Shown: piece after piece, positions 31,614 to 38,971 of the stretch
How positions within the stretch are numbered: position 1 is the first letter of the stretch
How the letters are laid out: every line of letters begins with the position of its first letter
Origin: Haemophilus parainfluenzae
GTDB taxonomy: Bacteria > Pseudomonadota > Gammaproteobacteria > Enterobacterales > Pasteurellaceae
Length of the DNA stretch: 64,000 bases
Assembly (NCBI RefSeq): GCF_014931375.1
Contig: NZ_CP063117.1
Span: 1,054,001 to 1,118,000, forward strand
Direction of reading: 5' to 3'
Made by a program: the position numbers and the translations under genes
The notes under the pieces: generated by a model
The model's database searches: none
What the model was told of the DNA's origin: nothing
The model's input: only the letters and a program-made list of their open reading frames with translations

Positions 31614-32318
31614 ATGAAGTTTGAAATTAAAGATAACCAGGTTGTTATAGCTTCTTACCCTAGCAAAGAAACCATATTAAAACATAATGGAGAAATAACT
31701 ATATACTCTATAATTAGGCGTTATAAAGAACGAAGAGGGAAATGCAGACCTATCGGTGATAATTGCCCCATGTTGTATGCCATGAAAGGAGCTGAAGGGT
31801 TAACAACAGATATTGAAACTATCGATGCTGTATATGAATACGCTAAAAAACTGATTGATGAATATCCATTTGAAGAACATATCGAACAACCATTTGATGT
31901 GATCATACTAATGCCATCTAAACATAGTATTGGGCGTAATTTAGCTTGTTTATTGCAGCAAAAATTTAACATAAATATTATTGATAATTTTCTCAGAAAA
32001 AAAACGCCTCAAACATTGATTGAGGATGTTATAAGTGATAACACAATTCCCCCAGATAAAAAACAGTCCTTAATTACTGCATTAAAGAGAAGCGAAGGGA
32101 GATTATCAATAAAAGACATAGCTCCGAAGAATAGATGCTACTTACATATTTTTTGTGGTGATCATGTAAAATTACCAGCTGATGCTAAACATGTATTACT
32201 CGTTGACGATATATCTTCTTCAGGAACAACATTTGAAAGCGCGGCAGCAGTGATTAGACAATATTGCAAACAAGTTGAAATGATCTCAGCAGTTACATTA
32301 TTTGCACCGATTAAATGA
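31614..32318 (+). CDS. phosphoribosyltransferase-domain protein
   Basis: A 234-residue protein with the type I phosphoribosyltransferase motif VLLVDDISSSGTTFESAA at about residues 197-214, the acidic pair plus SSSGTT loop that holds PRPP. The N-terminal part is not like a known biosynthetic enzyme. ComF-like proteins have the same motif, but the Zn-finger cysteines typical of ComF are not apparent. It is divergent from the relaxase gene and precedes a repeat region. The role is unknown; salvage of bases and a part in DNA transfer are both open. Confidence 0.75.
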   Translation: MKFEIKDNQVVIASYPSKETILKHNGEITIYSIIRRYKERRGKCRPIGDNCPMLYAMKGAEGLTTDIETIDAVYEYAKKLIDEYPFEEHIEQPFDVIILMPSKHSIGRNLACLLQQKFNINIIDNFLRKKTPQTLIEDVISDNTIPPDKKQSLITALKRSEGRLSIKDIAPKNRCYLHIFCGDHVKLPADAKHVLLVDDISSSGTTFESAAAVIRQYCKQVEMISAVTLFAPIK

Positions 32319-32346
32319 GTTTTAAGTAACGATTAGCTATTGTCAT

Positions 32347-32424
32347 TAATCATAAGAATTAATCATAAGAGTTAATCATAAGAGTTAATCATAAGAGTTA
32401 ATCATAAGAATTAATCATAAGAGT
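32347..32424 (+). repeat. six 13-bp tandem direct repeats
   Basis: TAATCATAAGARt is repeated six times without gaps; the twelfth base is G or A. Such short perfect direct repeats look like iterons that bind an initiator or a regulator. A winged-helix protein is encoded just downstream at 32634-33296. Confidence 0.95.
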
Positions 32425-32633
32425 TAAAATTAGATTGACATTTAATTAGTAAATACTTAACATTAAGCACATCTAAGAGATTAGATTGACAGGGTAAATG
32501 TCCCCTCGGTCATAAAACATAGCAGGGACCCGCAGAGTGCAACTTCGGCCAGCTTATAATGAGCAAGTAGAAGGAGTTCTAGGCAGCGGCTAGAAAAATA
32601 ATGAAACAATGGGGAGCTTGGCTCCCCATCATT
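32425..32633 (+). ncRNA. structured noncoding segment, possible small RNA or oriT
   Basis: About 200 bases with no gene. They contain GTCCC and GGGAC arms (32500-32528), GGCCAGC and GCAGCGGCT segments, and end in the strong hairpin at 32609. GC content is higher than in the flanks. It could be a small RNA that begins after the repeats and ends at that terminator, or a processing or transfer site. Only the structure and the terminator are seen. Confidence 0.3.
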
Positions 32634-32634
32634 T
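32609..32634. terminator. strong bidirectional hairpin
   Basis: ATGGGGAGC pairs with GCTCCCCAT around TTG, a perfect 9-bp stem, with T-rich sequence on each side. The minus-strand gene ends right next to it. Confidence 0.75.
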
Positions 32635-33296
32635 TATCTATTAGGATATATCAGTTCATTATAATTTTTTAGGTAATATTGGTTAGGTAAATTAACCTTC
32701 TCTCCATTAACCTTATCGTATCCTCTATCAACTCTGCTGAGTAGTTCATTTACCAGCATGAATGATAATGTCTTTTTTATAAACCCTTTTGGAATTCCTG
32801 TTTTTTCAGTTATCTTGAGATAAGATGCCATTGAATACTTAAACTTTTTATCTCTTATTGCAGAAAAATAAATGAATAATTTTAGTGCATACAATTCAAT
32901 TTGTGAACGCAACGAGAAGCTTCTACAAAATATGCCTTCTAGCTCATGAATTGGGACTTTACACCACGTTTTATCTTCATTTTGATTTACTATATATTGG
33001 TTTGTTCTTCCAATTCTCTTAATTGAAATAATATTATTGGATTCCAATACTTTTAATCCCATGCTTATAGATTGCCTACTAATACCTAGACTCTCTGAAA
33101 ATTCTTTATAAGTAAAATTTGTTATCAACTCATCATTAAATTCATCTTTTTGTGCCTTACTTACGATAATTAAAAATATCATTAATGCAGCAATATTTGC
33201 TGCATTCATTTGATTTTGGTTATTAGATGAGTATCTAAATTTTTTTAGACCACCGTCAATAACCCATCTACTCGGCATTTTGGACCAATATTTCAT
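32634..33296 (-). CDS. winged-helix DNA-binding protein, replication- or regulation-related
   Basis: A 220-residue protein with a helix-turn-helix at about residues 65-110 (FTYKEFSESLGISRQSISMGLKVLESNNII) and a second helical half. I chose the start MKYWSKMP at 33296 because its ATG overlaps the stop of a 53-codon ORF as ATGA; longer starts run through that ORF. Tandem 13-bp repeats lie 210 bp past its end. An iteron-binding replication initiator or a transfer regulator are both possible. Confidence 0.65.
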   Translation of the reverse strand: MKYWSKMPSRWVIDGGLKKFRYSSNNQNQMNAANIAALMIFLIIVSKAQKDEFNDELITNFTYKEFSESLGISRQSISMGLKVLESNNIISIKRIGRTNQYIVNQNEDKTWCKVPIHELEGIFCRSFSLRSQIELYALKLFIYFSAIRDKKFKYSMASYLKITEKTGIPKGFIKKTLSFMLVNELLSRVDRGYDKVNGEKVNLPNQYYLKNYNELIYPNR

Positions 33297-33454
33297 TTTT
33301 TTTTGTACACCCATAAAAATAGACTCATACATAAGAACATAAATCCAATACCAATTGAAAGATCGGTTAATTCAGTTACAAAGGTAGATAAATGATCTAA
33401 ATTGAAGTTTGATAAAACGGTCATGATTAATGATAAAAATCTCTGTATTTGCAT
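33293..33454 (-). CDS. small membrane protein, 53 residues
   Basis: The frame starts MQIQRFLSLIMTVLS and has a hydrophobic C-terminal segment (IGIGFMFLCMSLFLWVY, about 33-49) that ends in three Lys, a positive-inside anchor. GGGA lies about 12 bases upstream of the ATG. The TGA stop overlaps the ATG of the winged-helix gene, which argues for real, coupled translation. I do not recognise the family. Confidence 0.5.
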   Translation of the reverse strand: MQIQRFLSLIMTVLSNFNLDHLSTFVTELTDLSIGIGFMFLCMSLFLWVYKKK

Positions 33455-33620
33455 ATTGATAAATTCCCATATAAATTTTCATACGGTATATTTATCTTTA
33501 AATGACCCCAATATCTAGATATAGTTTTTATAAAATTTACATAAAAATGTAATAAAATCAAATTGTTGCTTATTAAAAATTAGTCTTTATTTTAAACTAA
33601 TTAGTTCATAATGGATAGAT

Positions 33621-33908
33621 TTATTCACTGTACATTTCATCCAGGCTATCATAATCGCTATATTCATTCTCTGATTCTGTTGTATCTTCGTTTAATTCTG
33701 ATTCTAATGTTCTTCGGTCTTCATCACCTAAAAATTTCCAGTAGTTACAAATCAACTCCTTTTCGCCATATTTTTCCCATACTCCTGGATAAAAGTATTC
33801 TGCTTCAACGTGACAAATCCCTCCTTCGTGAGGGTCTCTTATATTAGCTATAGATTCAAGGCTTTGAGTTGCAATAATACACGTGATATAGAGTAGATGG
33901 CGTTTCAT
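33621..33908 (-). CDS. hypothetical small protein with acidic tail
   Basis: A 95-residue protein. Its N-terminus (MKRHLLYITCIIATQS) may be a signal peptide; the middle holds two Cys (GGICHVEAE and ELICNYW) that could form a disulfide. The last 30 residues are mostly Asp, Glu, Ser and Tyr. No family is recognised. The ribosome binding site is weak. Confidence 0.5.
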   Translation of the reverse strand: MKRHLLYITCIIATQSLESIANIRDPHEGGICHVEAEYFYPGVWEKYGEKELICNYWKFLGDEDRRTLESELNEDTTESENEYSDYDSLDEMYSE

Positions 33909-34038
33909 AGTTGGGTCAGTATTTTAAAAATGACTAATTCTAAACATCCTATCCAATACTAAGTAGCTTTATTTAGAAACTCTCCTGAAGATAAAAATAA
34001 ATTATCAATGATGATACAGAGCTAAATCTATATTATTT

Positions 34039-34125
34039 GTCTAGAAACTTTGATTTTGGTTTTTAGACGGTCTAAAAACTAGAGAAGGGTAAGATTTTAG
34101 ACTGGCAATATTAGGTAGTCTAAAA
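34039..34125. repeat. palindromic res-like sites upstream of the serine recombinase
   Basis: A perfect 21-bp palindrome at 34059-34079 has arms TTTTTAGAC and GTCTAAAAA. A second pair of arms, TTTTAGACT and AGTCTAAAA, spans 34095-34125 with a 13-base centre. A further half site GTCTAGAAA is at 34039. Repeated half sites of one motif with different spacings are typical of resolvase res regions. Confidence 0.6.
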
Positions 34126-34155
34126 AGTATTGAATTTTTAATAAAGGAGTTAATT

Positions 34156-34347
34156 ATGGACTATGATTATCAAAAAGGCTTTGAAGAAGGTTATAGAATG
34201 ATTATGGGGGCATCTGCATTGCTACCTTTAGCACCTATTCAACCATTGACACCGCTTGGAAGTACTCCATTTAGAGAGGGATTAAAAGCTGGTATAAATT
34301 TAGCTAAAAGAAATAACCAACAGTCATTTAATAACATTTTTAAATAA
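34156..34347 (+). CDS. hypothetical small protein
   Basis: A 63-residue protein starting MDYDYQKGFEEGYRM, with a Pro- and Leu-rich centre (LLPLAPIQPLTPLG). AAAGGAGTTAATT precedes the ATG, a strong ribosome binding site. It ends 14 bp before the serine recombinase gene and is likely co-transcribed with it. Function unknown. Confidence 0.6.
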   Translation: MDYDYQKGFEEGYRMIMGASALLPLAPIQPLTPLGSTPFREGLKAGINLAKRNNQQSFNNIFK

Positions 34348-34361
34348 TTTTAAGAGAGAAG

Positions 34362-34952
34362 ATGGCATTAATAGGATTTGCTCGAGTATCAACTCAACAG
34401 CAGGATCTAAGTGAACAGATTCAAGTATTAAAAGAATACGGCTGTAAGAAAATTTTTTCAGGGAAGCATTCCGGTAAAGCTGAGAAAAATAAAGCACAAT
34501 TGGATGAACTACTGGATTATATCCGAGAGGGTGATGTCGTTGCAGTAACTAAGCTTGATCGCTTAGGAAGGAGTCTTGCTCAGTGTTTGAATACACTTGA
34601 ACTATTTAAGAATAAAAATATTGGTTTTGTTGCAATACAACAAGGAATAGATACCCGAACCCAAAACAATCCTATGGGGATGGCCTTAATTCAATTGTTA
34701 GGTATTTTTGCTGAATTGGAAAGGAGTTTTATTGTTGAGCGTACTCAGGAAGGGAAGCGAACAAAACTTGCTTCAGGTCATAAAAATGCATTAGGCGGCC
34801 GTCCACCTAAAGTGACAGATAAAATACGTAAAAAGATTTATGCGGATTTTAAAGCTGGTGATTCTATTTCAACAGTAATGAAACGATATGATTTATCTAA
34901 ATCAACAGTGGCGAGACTAAAAGGTATTTATAACAGAGAGAATAAGAATTAA
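34362..34952 (+). CDS. serine recombinase, resolvase/invertase family
   Basis: A 196-residue protein with the full small-serine-recombinase layout: IGFARVSTQQQD with the catalytic Ser at residue 9, AVTKLDRLGRSL near 62, the E-helix (AELERSFIVERTQEG) and a C-terminal helix-turn-helix (STVMKRYDLSKSTVARLK). It differs from the transposon TnpR. Palindromes of the right kind lie 240 bp upstream, so it probably acts in cis as a resolvase or inverts a nearby segment. Confidence 0.88.
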   Translation: MALIGFARVSTQQQDLSEQIQVLKEYGCKKIFSGKHSGKAEKNKAQLDELLDYIREGDVVAVTKLDRLGRSLAQCLNTLELFKNKNIGFVAIQQGIDTRTQNNPMGMALIQLLGIFAELERSFIVERTQEGKRTKLASGHKNALGGRPPKVTDKIRKKIYADFKAGDSISTVMKRYDLSKSTVARLKGIYNRENKN

Positions 34953-35034
34953 CTAATAAATTCTTTTTTATGAAGAATTTAATGTAAAATATATTGTCTA
35001 AGCAGTTAGGATTTAAATAACTAGGAGTCAATTT

Positions 35035-35478
35035 ATGACAAATTTCATTAAACTAAAAATTGAAAAAAAAATTGAAAATGATGCAGGTGAACTTCAAGGC
35101 TTTGAGTGGGTAGAGGTTTATGTCAATGCAGATAATATATCCCATTTCAAAAAGGTCAAAAATAGGTTATGCCCAAATAAAAATGTTGAAAAAATATATT
35201 TCACTGATGAGAAATATAAAGATTCTACTTATTATAGTCGGTTAGAAAAGTATCTATTAAAATCAAAGACACAAGATGCATTTCTAAAAGATGAATTTAG
35301 TGACTTTATTCAAAAGTATGGAAGGGCTGATGTTAGTGCTATTTTTGCTGGGGATATTATGTTTTCTGAGGCTATTGAGGTTTACTTTAAAGCGGGGGTT
35401 CATCCATTAGATAGTTCTGATAAAGAGCCTGTTATTTCATGTTGTGGTTTAGAAGAGCTTAGGATATTGGTTCCCTAA
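35035..35478 (+). CDS. hypothetical protein
   Basis: A 147-residue soluble protein starting MTNFIKLKIEKKIENDAGE. A TAGGAG ribosome binding site is present. It is charged in the first half and has no membrane segment. It is 82 bp after the recombinase and ends 42 bp before a strong hairpin. I do not recognise it. Confidence 0.6.
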   Translation: MTNFIKLKIEKKIENDAGELQGFEWVEVYVNADNISHFKKVKNRLCPNKNVEKIYFTDEKYKDSTYYSRLEKYLLKSKTQDAFLKDEFSDFIQKYGRADVSAIFAGDIMFSEAIEVYFKAGVHPLDSSDKEPVISCCGLEELRILVP

Positions 35479-35520
35479 GTAGAGCAAAGCAAAGTAGAGC
35501 TTAAATCTGTATAAATAAAA

Positions 35521-35555
35521 AAATGCACTTACTTTTAAAGTAAGTGCATTTTTTC
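35521..35555. terminator. long bidirectional hairpin
   Basis: AAATGCACTTACTTT is followed one base later by its full complement, giving a 15-bp stem, and T residues follow. It separates converging genes. Confidence 0.85.
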
Positions 35556-36316
35556 TAATAAAACATAGGTTCATTTTCCCAATCAATGTCAAGCGGGGGT
35601 TCTTCTACTGGTTCAGGTTCAATAACTTGATATTCTGCTTCAGTATAGGAATCTGCACTCTCCAATTTTTTGTTCCAATTTCCCATTATGTGAGCAGGTG
35701 TGTATAAATGGTAATTCACCTCATCTTTAAGGGTGTTACCTATAATGACTTCTCCCGGTATATGCAAGAGTGTCATTTGTATATAACACATTAATGCTGC
35801 AGTAAAATCCAAATCTCTTGCTTGAGCCCACATTTGTTGCTGAGGGTTGAAGTCCTCTTCGCGCAAATAATTATAAGCCTCAATAATCATTACGCCTGAC
35901 CCACAAGTTGGCTCTTGCAATGTCAAAAAGCCACGTTTTTTAATTAAACTATGACAATCTGATAGAGTTACTGCTGCCATTAAGTGTGCAATGTGACTAG
36001 GTGTGAAATATTGAGCTTTATATTCATCACCTAAATCTAACGCCATGAACACGGAGCCTAGGAAATCATAGGTTTTATGCTCCAAAGCTTCAACAATAAT
36101 GTTGAAAAGGCGACTGAGAGCTTGTATTTCATCCTCATTATAATGCCCAGCTGCACTCTGATAGCGTTGTCTCAACGATTCGTCTGCTTGTGCACCATAT
36201 AGGATAAGATAGAACTCTAGGGCAAAGATTGTAATAAAGTCGTAAAACACTTCAGAACGTCGATATTGTGGTGCAATCGACTTAAAAAGTGCGGTAAATT
36301 TTTTCTCGAAATCCAT
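35555..36316 (-). CDS. N6-adenine methylase-fold protein lacking a visible catalytic NPPY motif
   Basis: A 253-residue protein similar to the core of type I modification subunits. YFTPSHIAHLMA and the SAM-binding motif I LQEPTCGSGVMIIEAY (about residue 131) are present. After ARDLDFTAALMCYIQMTL and IIGNTL, where (N/D)PP(Y/F) should follow, I see no such motif. It is about half the usual HsdM length and has an acidic C-terminus. It may be a SAM-binding decoy rather than an active methylase. It lies downstream of ardC and has a leader that can hide its ribosome binding site. Confidence 0.75.
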   Translation of the reverse strand: MDFEKKFTALFKSIAPQYRRSEVFYDFITIFALEFYLILYGAQADESLRQRYQSAAGHYNEDEIQALSRLFNIIVEALEHKTYDFLGSVFMALDLGDEYKAQYFTPSHIAHLMAAVTLSDCHSLIKKRGFLTLQEPTCGSGVMIIEAYNYLREEDFNPQQQMWAQARDLDFTAALMCYIQMTLLHIPGEVIIGNTLKDEVNYHLYTPAHIMGNWNKKLESADSYTEAEYQVIEPEPVEEPPLDIDWENEPMFY

Positions 36317-36366
36317 AGATTACTCCTAAAATAACGGGAGTAATCCCCTTTGAGGATTACTCCCCA
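36317..36366 (-). promoter_or_regulatory. leader switch upstream of the methylase-fold gene
   Basis: On the minus strand three segments occur in order: GGGAGTAATCC (36354-36365), GGATTACTCCC (36336-36346) and AGGAGTAATC (36318-36327) just before the ATG. The middle segment can pair over 11 bp with the first or over 9 bp with the third, which is the ribosome binding site. The two pairings exclude each other. Confidence 0.65.
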
Positions 36367-36419
36367 AAGGGTGGTTTATGAGAGCTCTAACAAAAAACGT
36401 TAGAATGGTTTAATTGAGG

Positions 36420-37373
36420 CTAAGCCGCTAATTTTGCTTCTTCATTCGATGTTAATTCGAGAGCATTTAACAAGAATTGTGTTGCTTCACGTGCTTGAGA
36501 AGATGCTCGGAAAATAGCTTTTTTATCGGCTTTTAATGCGTTAATCCAATGTTCAATATACGCTGCATTTTGTGAAATATTATTGCAAACATTCACGTGC
36601 GCACAGGTAAAGGCGCTTGTGAGTTCAGCTATTAATTCTTCAAATGCATATTGTTCAGAACCAAATTTATCAAATTTAGCTACACCGTCACGATTTAATC
36701 GGTCTTTATGCCCGGTGGCATGACCGCATTCATGCAGTAGAGTTGCATAGTAGTCGTCAGCTGTATTGAATTTTTTGAAATCCGGCATCACAATGCAATC
36801 TTTTCTCGGCATATAACAAGCACGATCTTGTGCTTTGTTATACAGCTGCATACCCATTTTATTGGGTAATACATCTAAATCCGGACGAGCTTGCATTTCA
36901 GAAGATTTTTCCGGTTCAGGAAATTCCTCATAGTATTTTTCTAAACCTTCACACTGTTCAATATTAAACACGTGATGGCCACGAATAAATACAGATGACT
37001 TCATTTTCGGATCACCGTTTTCATCAAGTACAACATTTCCGCTATCGTCTTTTTCTTCAAACATATTTTGTTTATAGAAAATAATAACCGTACTTTTTTC
37101 ACCTGTGCGAACTTGACCACCTAGATGATTTGCCCCTTGAAAAGTTACCCACTTGCGTTGAGTAAAGTTTTTTCTAATGGCGCTCATCCAAAGCAGAAGT
37201 ACATTGATCCCAGAGTATTGACGACCACTTTCACCGTTGCATGGAATAGCCATTTGTGGCCATCTACTATCCCAAGGTTTTTGCCATGGCATCACACCTT
37301 GTTCTAATGCTTCGAGAATTTGGTCTGTAATTTGTTGGTATAAATCTTTGGCAGGTTGAGTTCTTTTTTTCAT
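36420..37373 (-). CDS. ardC: ArdC-like antirestriction protein
   Basis: A 317-residue protein with the ArdC N-terminal ssDNA-binding domain (AKDLYQQITDQILEALEQG and MPWQKPW, GINVLLLWM) and a C-terminal zincin-like domain with the metallopeptidase motif HECGHATGH near residue 212. ArdC proteins protect incoming single-stranded ICE or plasmid DNA from restriction during transfer. Its leader holds hairpins and a segment able to pair with the ribosome binding site GGAG. Confidence 0.88.
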   Translation of the reverse strand: MKKRTQPAKDLYQQITDQILEALEQGVMPWQKPWDSRWPQMAIPCNGESGRQYSGINVLLLWMSAIRKNFTQRKWVTFQGANHLGGQVRTGEKSTVIIFYKQNMFEEKDDSGNVVLDENGDPKMKSSVFIRGHHVFNIEQCEGLEKYYEEFPEPEKSSEMQARPDLDVLPNKMGMQLYNKAQDRACYMPRKDCIVMPDFKKFNTADDYYATLLHECGHATGHKDRLNRDGVAKFDKFGSEQYAFEELIAELTSAFTCAHVNVCNNISQNAAYIEHWINALKADKKAIFRASSQAREATQFLLNALELTSNEEAKLAA

Positions 37374-37433
37374 GGTTGTTCTCCAACAAAAAAAGGGAAC
37401 AACCCCCCGAATGGGAAATTGCTCCCAGTCGGG
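37374..37433 (-). promoter_or_regulatory. leader switch upstream of ardC
   Basis: On the minus strand GGGAGCAA (37419-37426), GGTTGTTCCC (37395-37404) and GGAGAACAACC (37374-37384, ending at the ATG) occur in order. The middle can pair with the first (8 bp, one G-U) or with the third (8 bp). An outer CCCGA/TCGGG hairpin (37406-37433) also exists. Confidence 0.55.
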
Positions 37434-37441
37434 TAAAAGAA

Positions 37442-37480
37442 AACCTTGAACACGCCAATGGCATGATCAAGGTTTGTTGT
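37442..37480 (-). terminator. hairpin between the small membrane genes and ardC
   Basis: On the minus strand AACCTTGA pairs with TCAAGGTT around an inner GCCA-TT-GGC stem, and TTTCTTTT follows. It may lower read-through into ardC. Confidence 0.6.
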
Positions 37481-37503
37481 AAAGGTTGCAGGTATTAATT
37501 CAG

Positions 37504-37662
37504 TTATGAATTAACACCAAGGGAATGTGTTTTCTTGCTTTGTGCTTTTTGCTCTTGTTGGCGTTTTAATGATCGCACGCCAATAAAAGCAACTGTTCCC
37601 ATAAAAAACAGTACAAAGACAATTGCAAAGAGGAACCCATTCCAGTTTAACGTAATATTCAT
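37504..37662 (-). CDS. small membrane protein, 52 residues
   Basis: The frame starts MNITLNWNGFLFAIVF. It has one membrane segment (FLFAIVFVLFFMGTVAFIGV, about residues 10-29) and then a basic and Gln-rich tail (RSLKRQQEQKAQSKK). The ATG lies three bases after the stop of the 82-residue membrane gene, so it should be co-translated. No family is recognised. Confidence 0.55.
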   Translation of the reverse strand: MNITLNWNGFLFAIVFVLFFMGTVAFIGVRSLKRQQEQKAQSKKTHSLGVNS

Positions 37663-37665
37663 ACG

Positions 37666-37914
37666 TTACGCTCCGTCTGTCTCCATTAAGTTGTTGCAAT
37701 ATTTAGCTAACAACACACCACAGAACCAAGCTATTCCGCCAAATATCATAATGATAATGGCAAGAAGTAGCGGAATATTGTCATTCTGAACAAACATTGC
37801 GACAAACGCAATACCTAAGATGTAAGTGCCGATTTTACGAAAATCTTCAGAAACCAGCAGCATTGTTTTTTTGTCCCAATTGGAACTAACAAGCTTGAGT
37901 AAACGCTTAATCAT
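37666..37914 (-). CDS. hypothetical membrane protein
   Basis: An 82-residue protein with two hydrophobic segments (IGTYILGIAFVAMFV and LLLAIIIMIFGGIAWFCGVLL). It starts two bases after the stop of the 77-residue gene and ends three bases before the next small membrane ORF. Function unknown. Confidence 0.6.
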   Translation of the reverse strand: MIKRLLKLVSSNWDKKTMLLVSEDFRKIGTYILGIAFVAMFVQNDNIPLLLAIIIMIFGGIAWFCGVLLAKYCNNLMETDGA

Positions 37915-37916
37915 GT

Positions 37917-38150
37917 TTACCCCCTTACACTTAACAAATCTTTACGGTTTGCGTATGGCGAAACTGTAAAGAAGTGATATTTCTGTCCGTATTGACTAGG
38001 GATATTCACCATAATACGAGTAGAAGATACATCTTTTCCTCGATTTTCCCAGGCATTTAATGCTTGAGTGCGAACTTCCTCTATTAGAGATTCTGAGTCA
38101 TTATGTTTGGCTAAATAAGCTAAACAACTGTTATGTAATGTCACTTTCAT
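37917..38150 (-). CDS. hypothetical protein
   Basis: A 77-residue soluble protein starting MKVTLHNSCLAYLAKHNDSE. AGGAG precedes the ATG. Its leader has the same three-segment layout as ardC. It heads a tight three-gene group with two membrane proteins. No family is recognised. Confidence 0.6.
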   Translation of the reverse strand: MKVTLHNSCLAYLAKHNDSESLIEEVRTQALNAWENRGKDVSSTRIMVNIPSQYGQKYHFFTVSPYANRKDLLSVRG

Positions 38151-38207
38151 AAGTTTTCTCCTACAGCAAGGGAAACCTTTACCTCTAAGGGTAAAAATTC
38201 CCCTTAG
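38151..38207 (-). promoter_or_regulatory. leader switch upstream of the 77-residue gene
   Basis: On the minus strand AAGGGGAA (38198-38205), GGTTTCCCTT (38168-38177) and AGGAGAAAACTT (38151-38162) occur in order. The middle can pair with the first over 8 bp (one G-U) or, less well and with bulges, with the ribosome binding site. A separate CTAAGGG/CCCTTAG hairpin spans 38185-38207. Confidence 0.45.
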
Positions 38208-38234
38208 GGTTGAAAATGAATAGCTTATGCAATG

Positions 38235-38591
38235 TTAATGCATAAGGTAGTAAAGAGTACCCACTGTACCAACAATACCGACAATCAAAAATAAAATGCT
38301 AAATAACGTTGTTCGTTTTAACCACGTTCTTTGCACATCATCAATAATTGCCTCATATTCTTCCGCTTGGCTATCTAGCATCATTTGTAATTCGCAAAGC
38401 CGACGAGCTTCTTCGTCTTCAATGCTTTGATTGATACCAGATGTTACTTGTTTGTATTTGTCGGTTGCTTTGTTTTTAGCTGCAACGAAAAAACGGCCCA
38501 AGTGTTTTCCCACACGGAATGATAATGTTGGAGTTTCAAGAGGGTTACTTGATGGAACATCATAGTGTTCCAATTGAGTGGATGAGGACAT
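38235..38591 (-). CDS. hypothetical protein with C-terminal membrane anchor
   Basis: A 118-residue protein; residues up to 80 are soluble with an acidic helix (EDEEARRLCELQMMLDSQAE), and one membrane segment (TLFSILFLIVGIVGTVGTLYYL) lies at the C-terminus. I chose the ATG at 38591 because AGGAG is eight bases upstream; a longer frame start at 38654 would translate a hairpin. It is the first gene of the minus-strand unit that ends with the methylase-fold gene. Confidence 0.6.
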   Translation of the reverse strand: MSSSTQLEHYDVPSSNPLETPTLSFRVGKHLGRFFVAAKNKATDKYKQVTSGINQSIEDEEARRLCELQMMLDSQAEEYEAIIDDVQRTWLKRTTLFSILFLIVGIVGTVGTLYYLMH

Positions 38592-38660
38592 AGTCATTCT
38601 CCTAATGTGAAATAAAAAATTCCTTGGAAAAATGACATGCCCGAAGGAAATCATTTTCCC
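38592..38660 (-). promoter_or_regulatory. leader switch upstream of the 118-residue gene
   Basis: On the minus strand GGAAAATGA (38651-38659), GTCATTTTTCC (38626-38636) and GGAGAATGAC (38593-38602) occur in order, the last being the ribosome binding site. The middle pairs with either neighbour with one bulge. A T-run after the middle segment could also make the first pairing a terminator. Confidence 0.5.
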
Positions 38661-38971
38661 TCGGAAGGTCTTTAAGGTGGCATTCCTACGATTGCGTAGA
38701 GTATCCTTTCAGAATGCTGGATAACATTTTGGCTATGATTCTACTTGCACTAAGGCAAGGCGTTGCTTCTCAAGAATCGTGCAACTTATAAGAGCTGTTT
38801 GCACAGCGACTTATCAAGTCCAATCATACTTAATAAGGCTGTCGAATCTCTATCAAAAATTGTTTTTTGGAAATGGAGAATTTATCTCAAAATCAAAAAG
38901 AATTTTTTATATATTCCCCCCTGTCATTTCGTTAATGTTTCAACTATCCAATTTCATCGTAAAGGATGGTT
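38661..38971. other. divergent intergenic region
   Basis: About 310 bases between the minus-strand ArdC unit and the plus-strand transfer genes. It holds GATTCT and AGAATC arms (about 38738-38779) that frame a cluster of TTGC/GCAA repeats, and AT-rich stretches fit for promoters in both directions. No ORF is convincing. Confidence 0.4.

Noticed and set aside
32347..32424. Possible CRISPR array
   Set aside because: The units are 13 bp and directly adjacent with no spacers, and no cas genes are near.
33611..33847. Plus-strand 78-codon frame opposite the acidic-tail gene
   Set aside because: Hydrophobic shadow of acidic codons on the other strand; no ribosome binding site.
38592..38654. Longer N-terminus for the 118-residue protein from ATG 38654
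   Set aside because: It would translate a hairpin leader, and a good AGGAG stands before the ATG at 38591.
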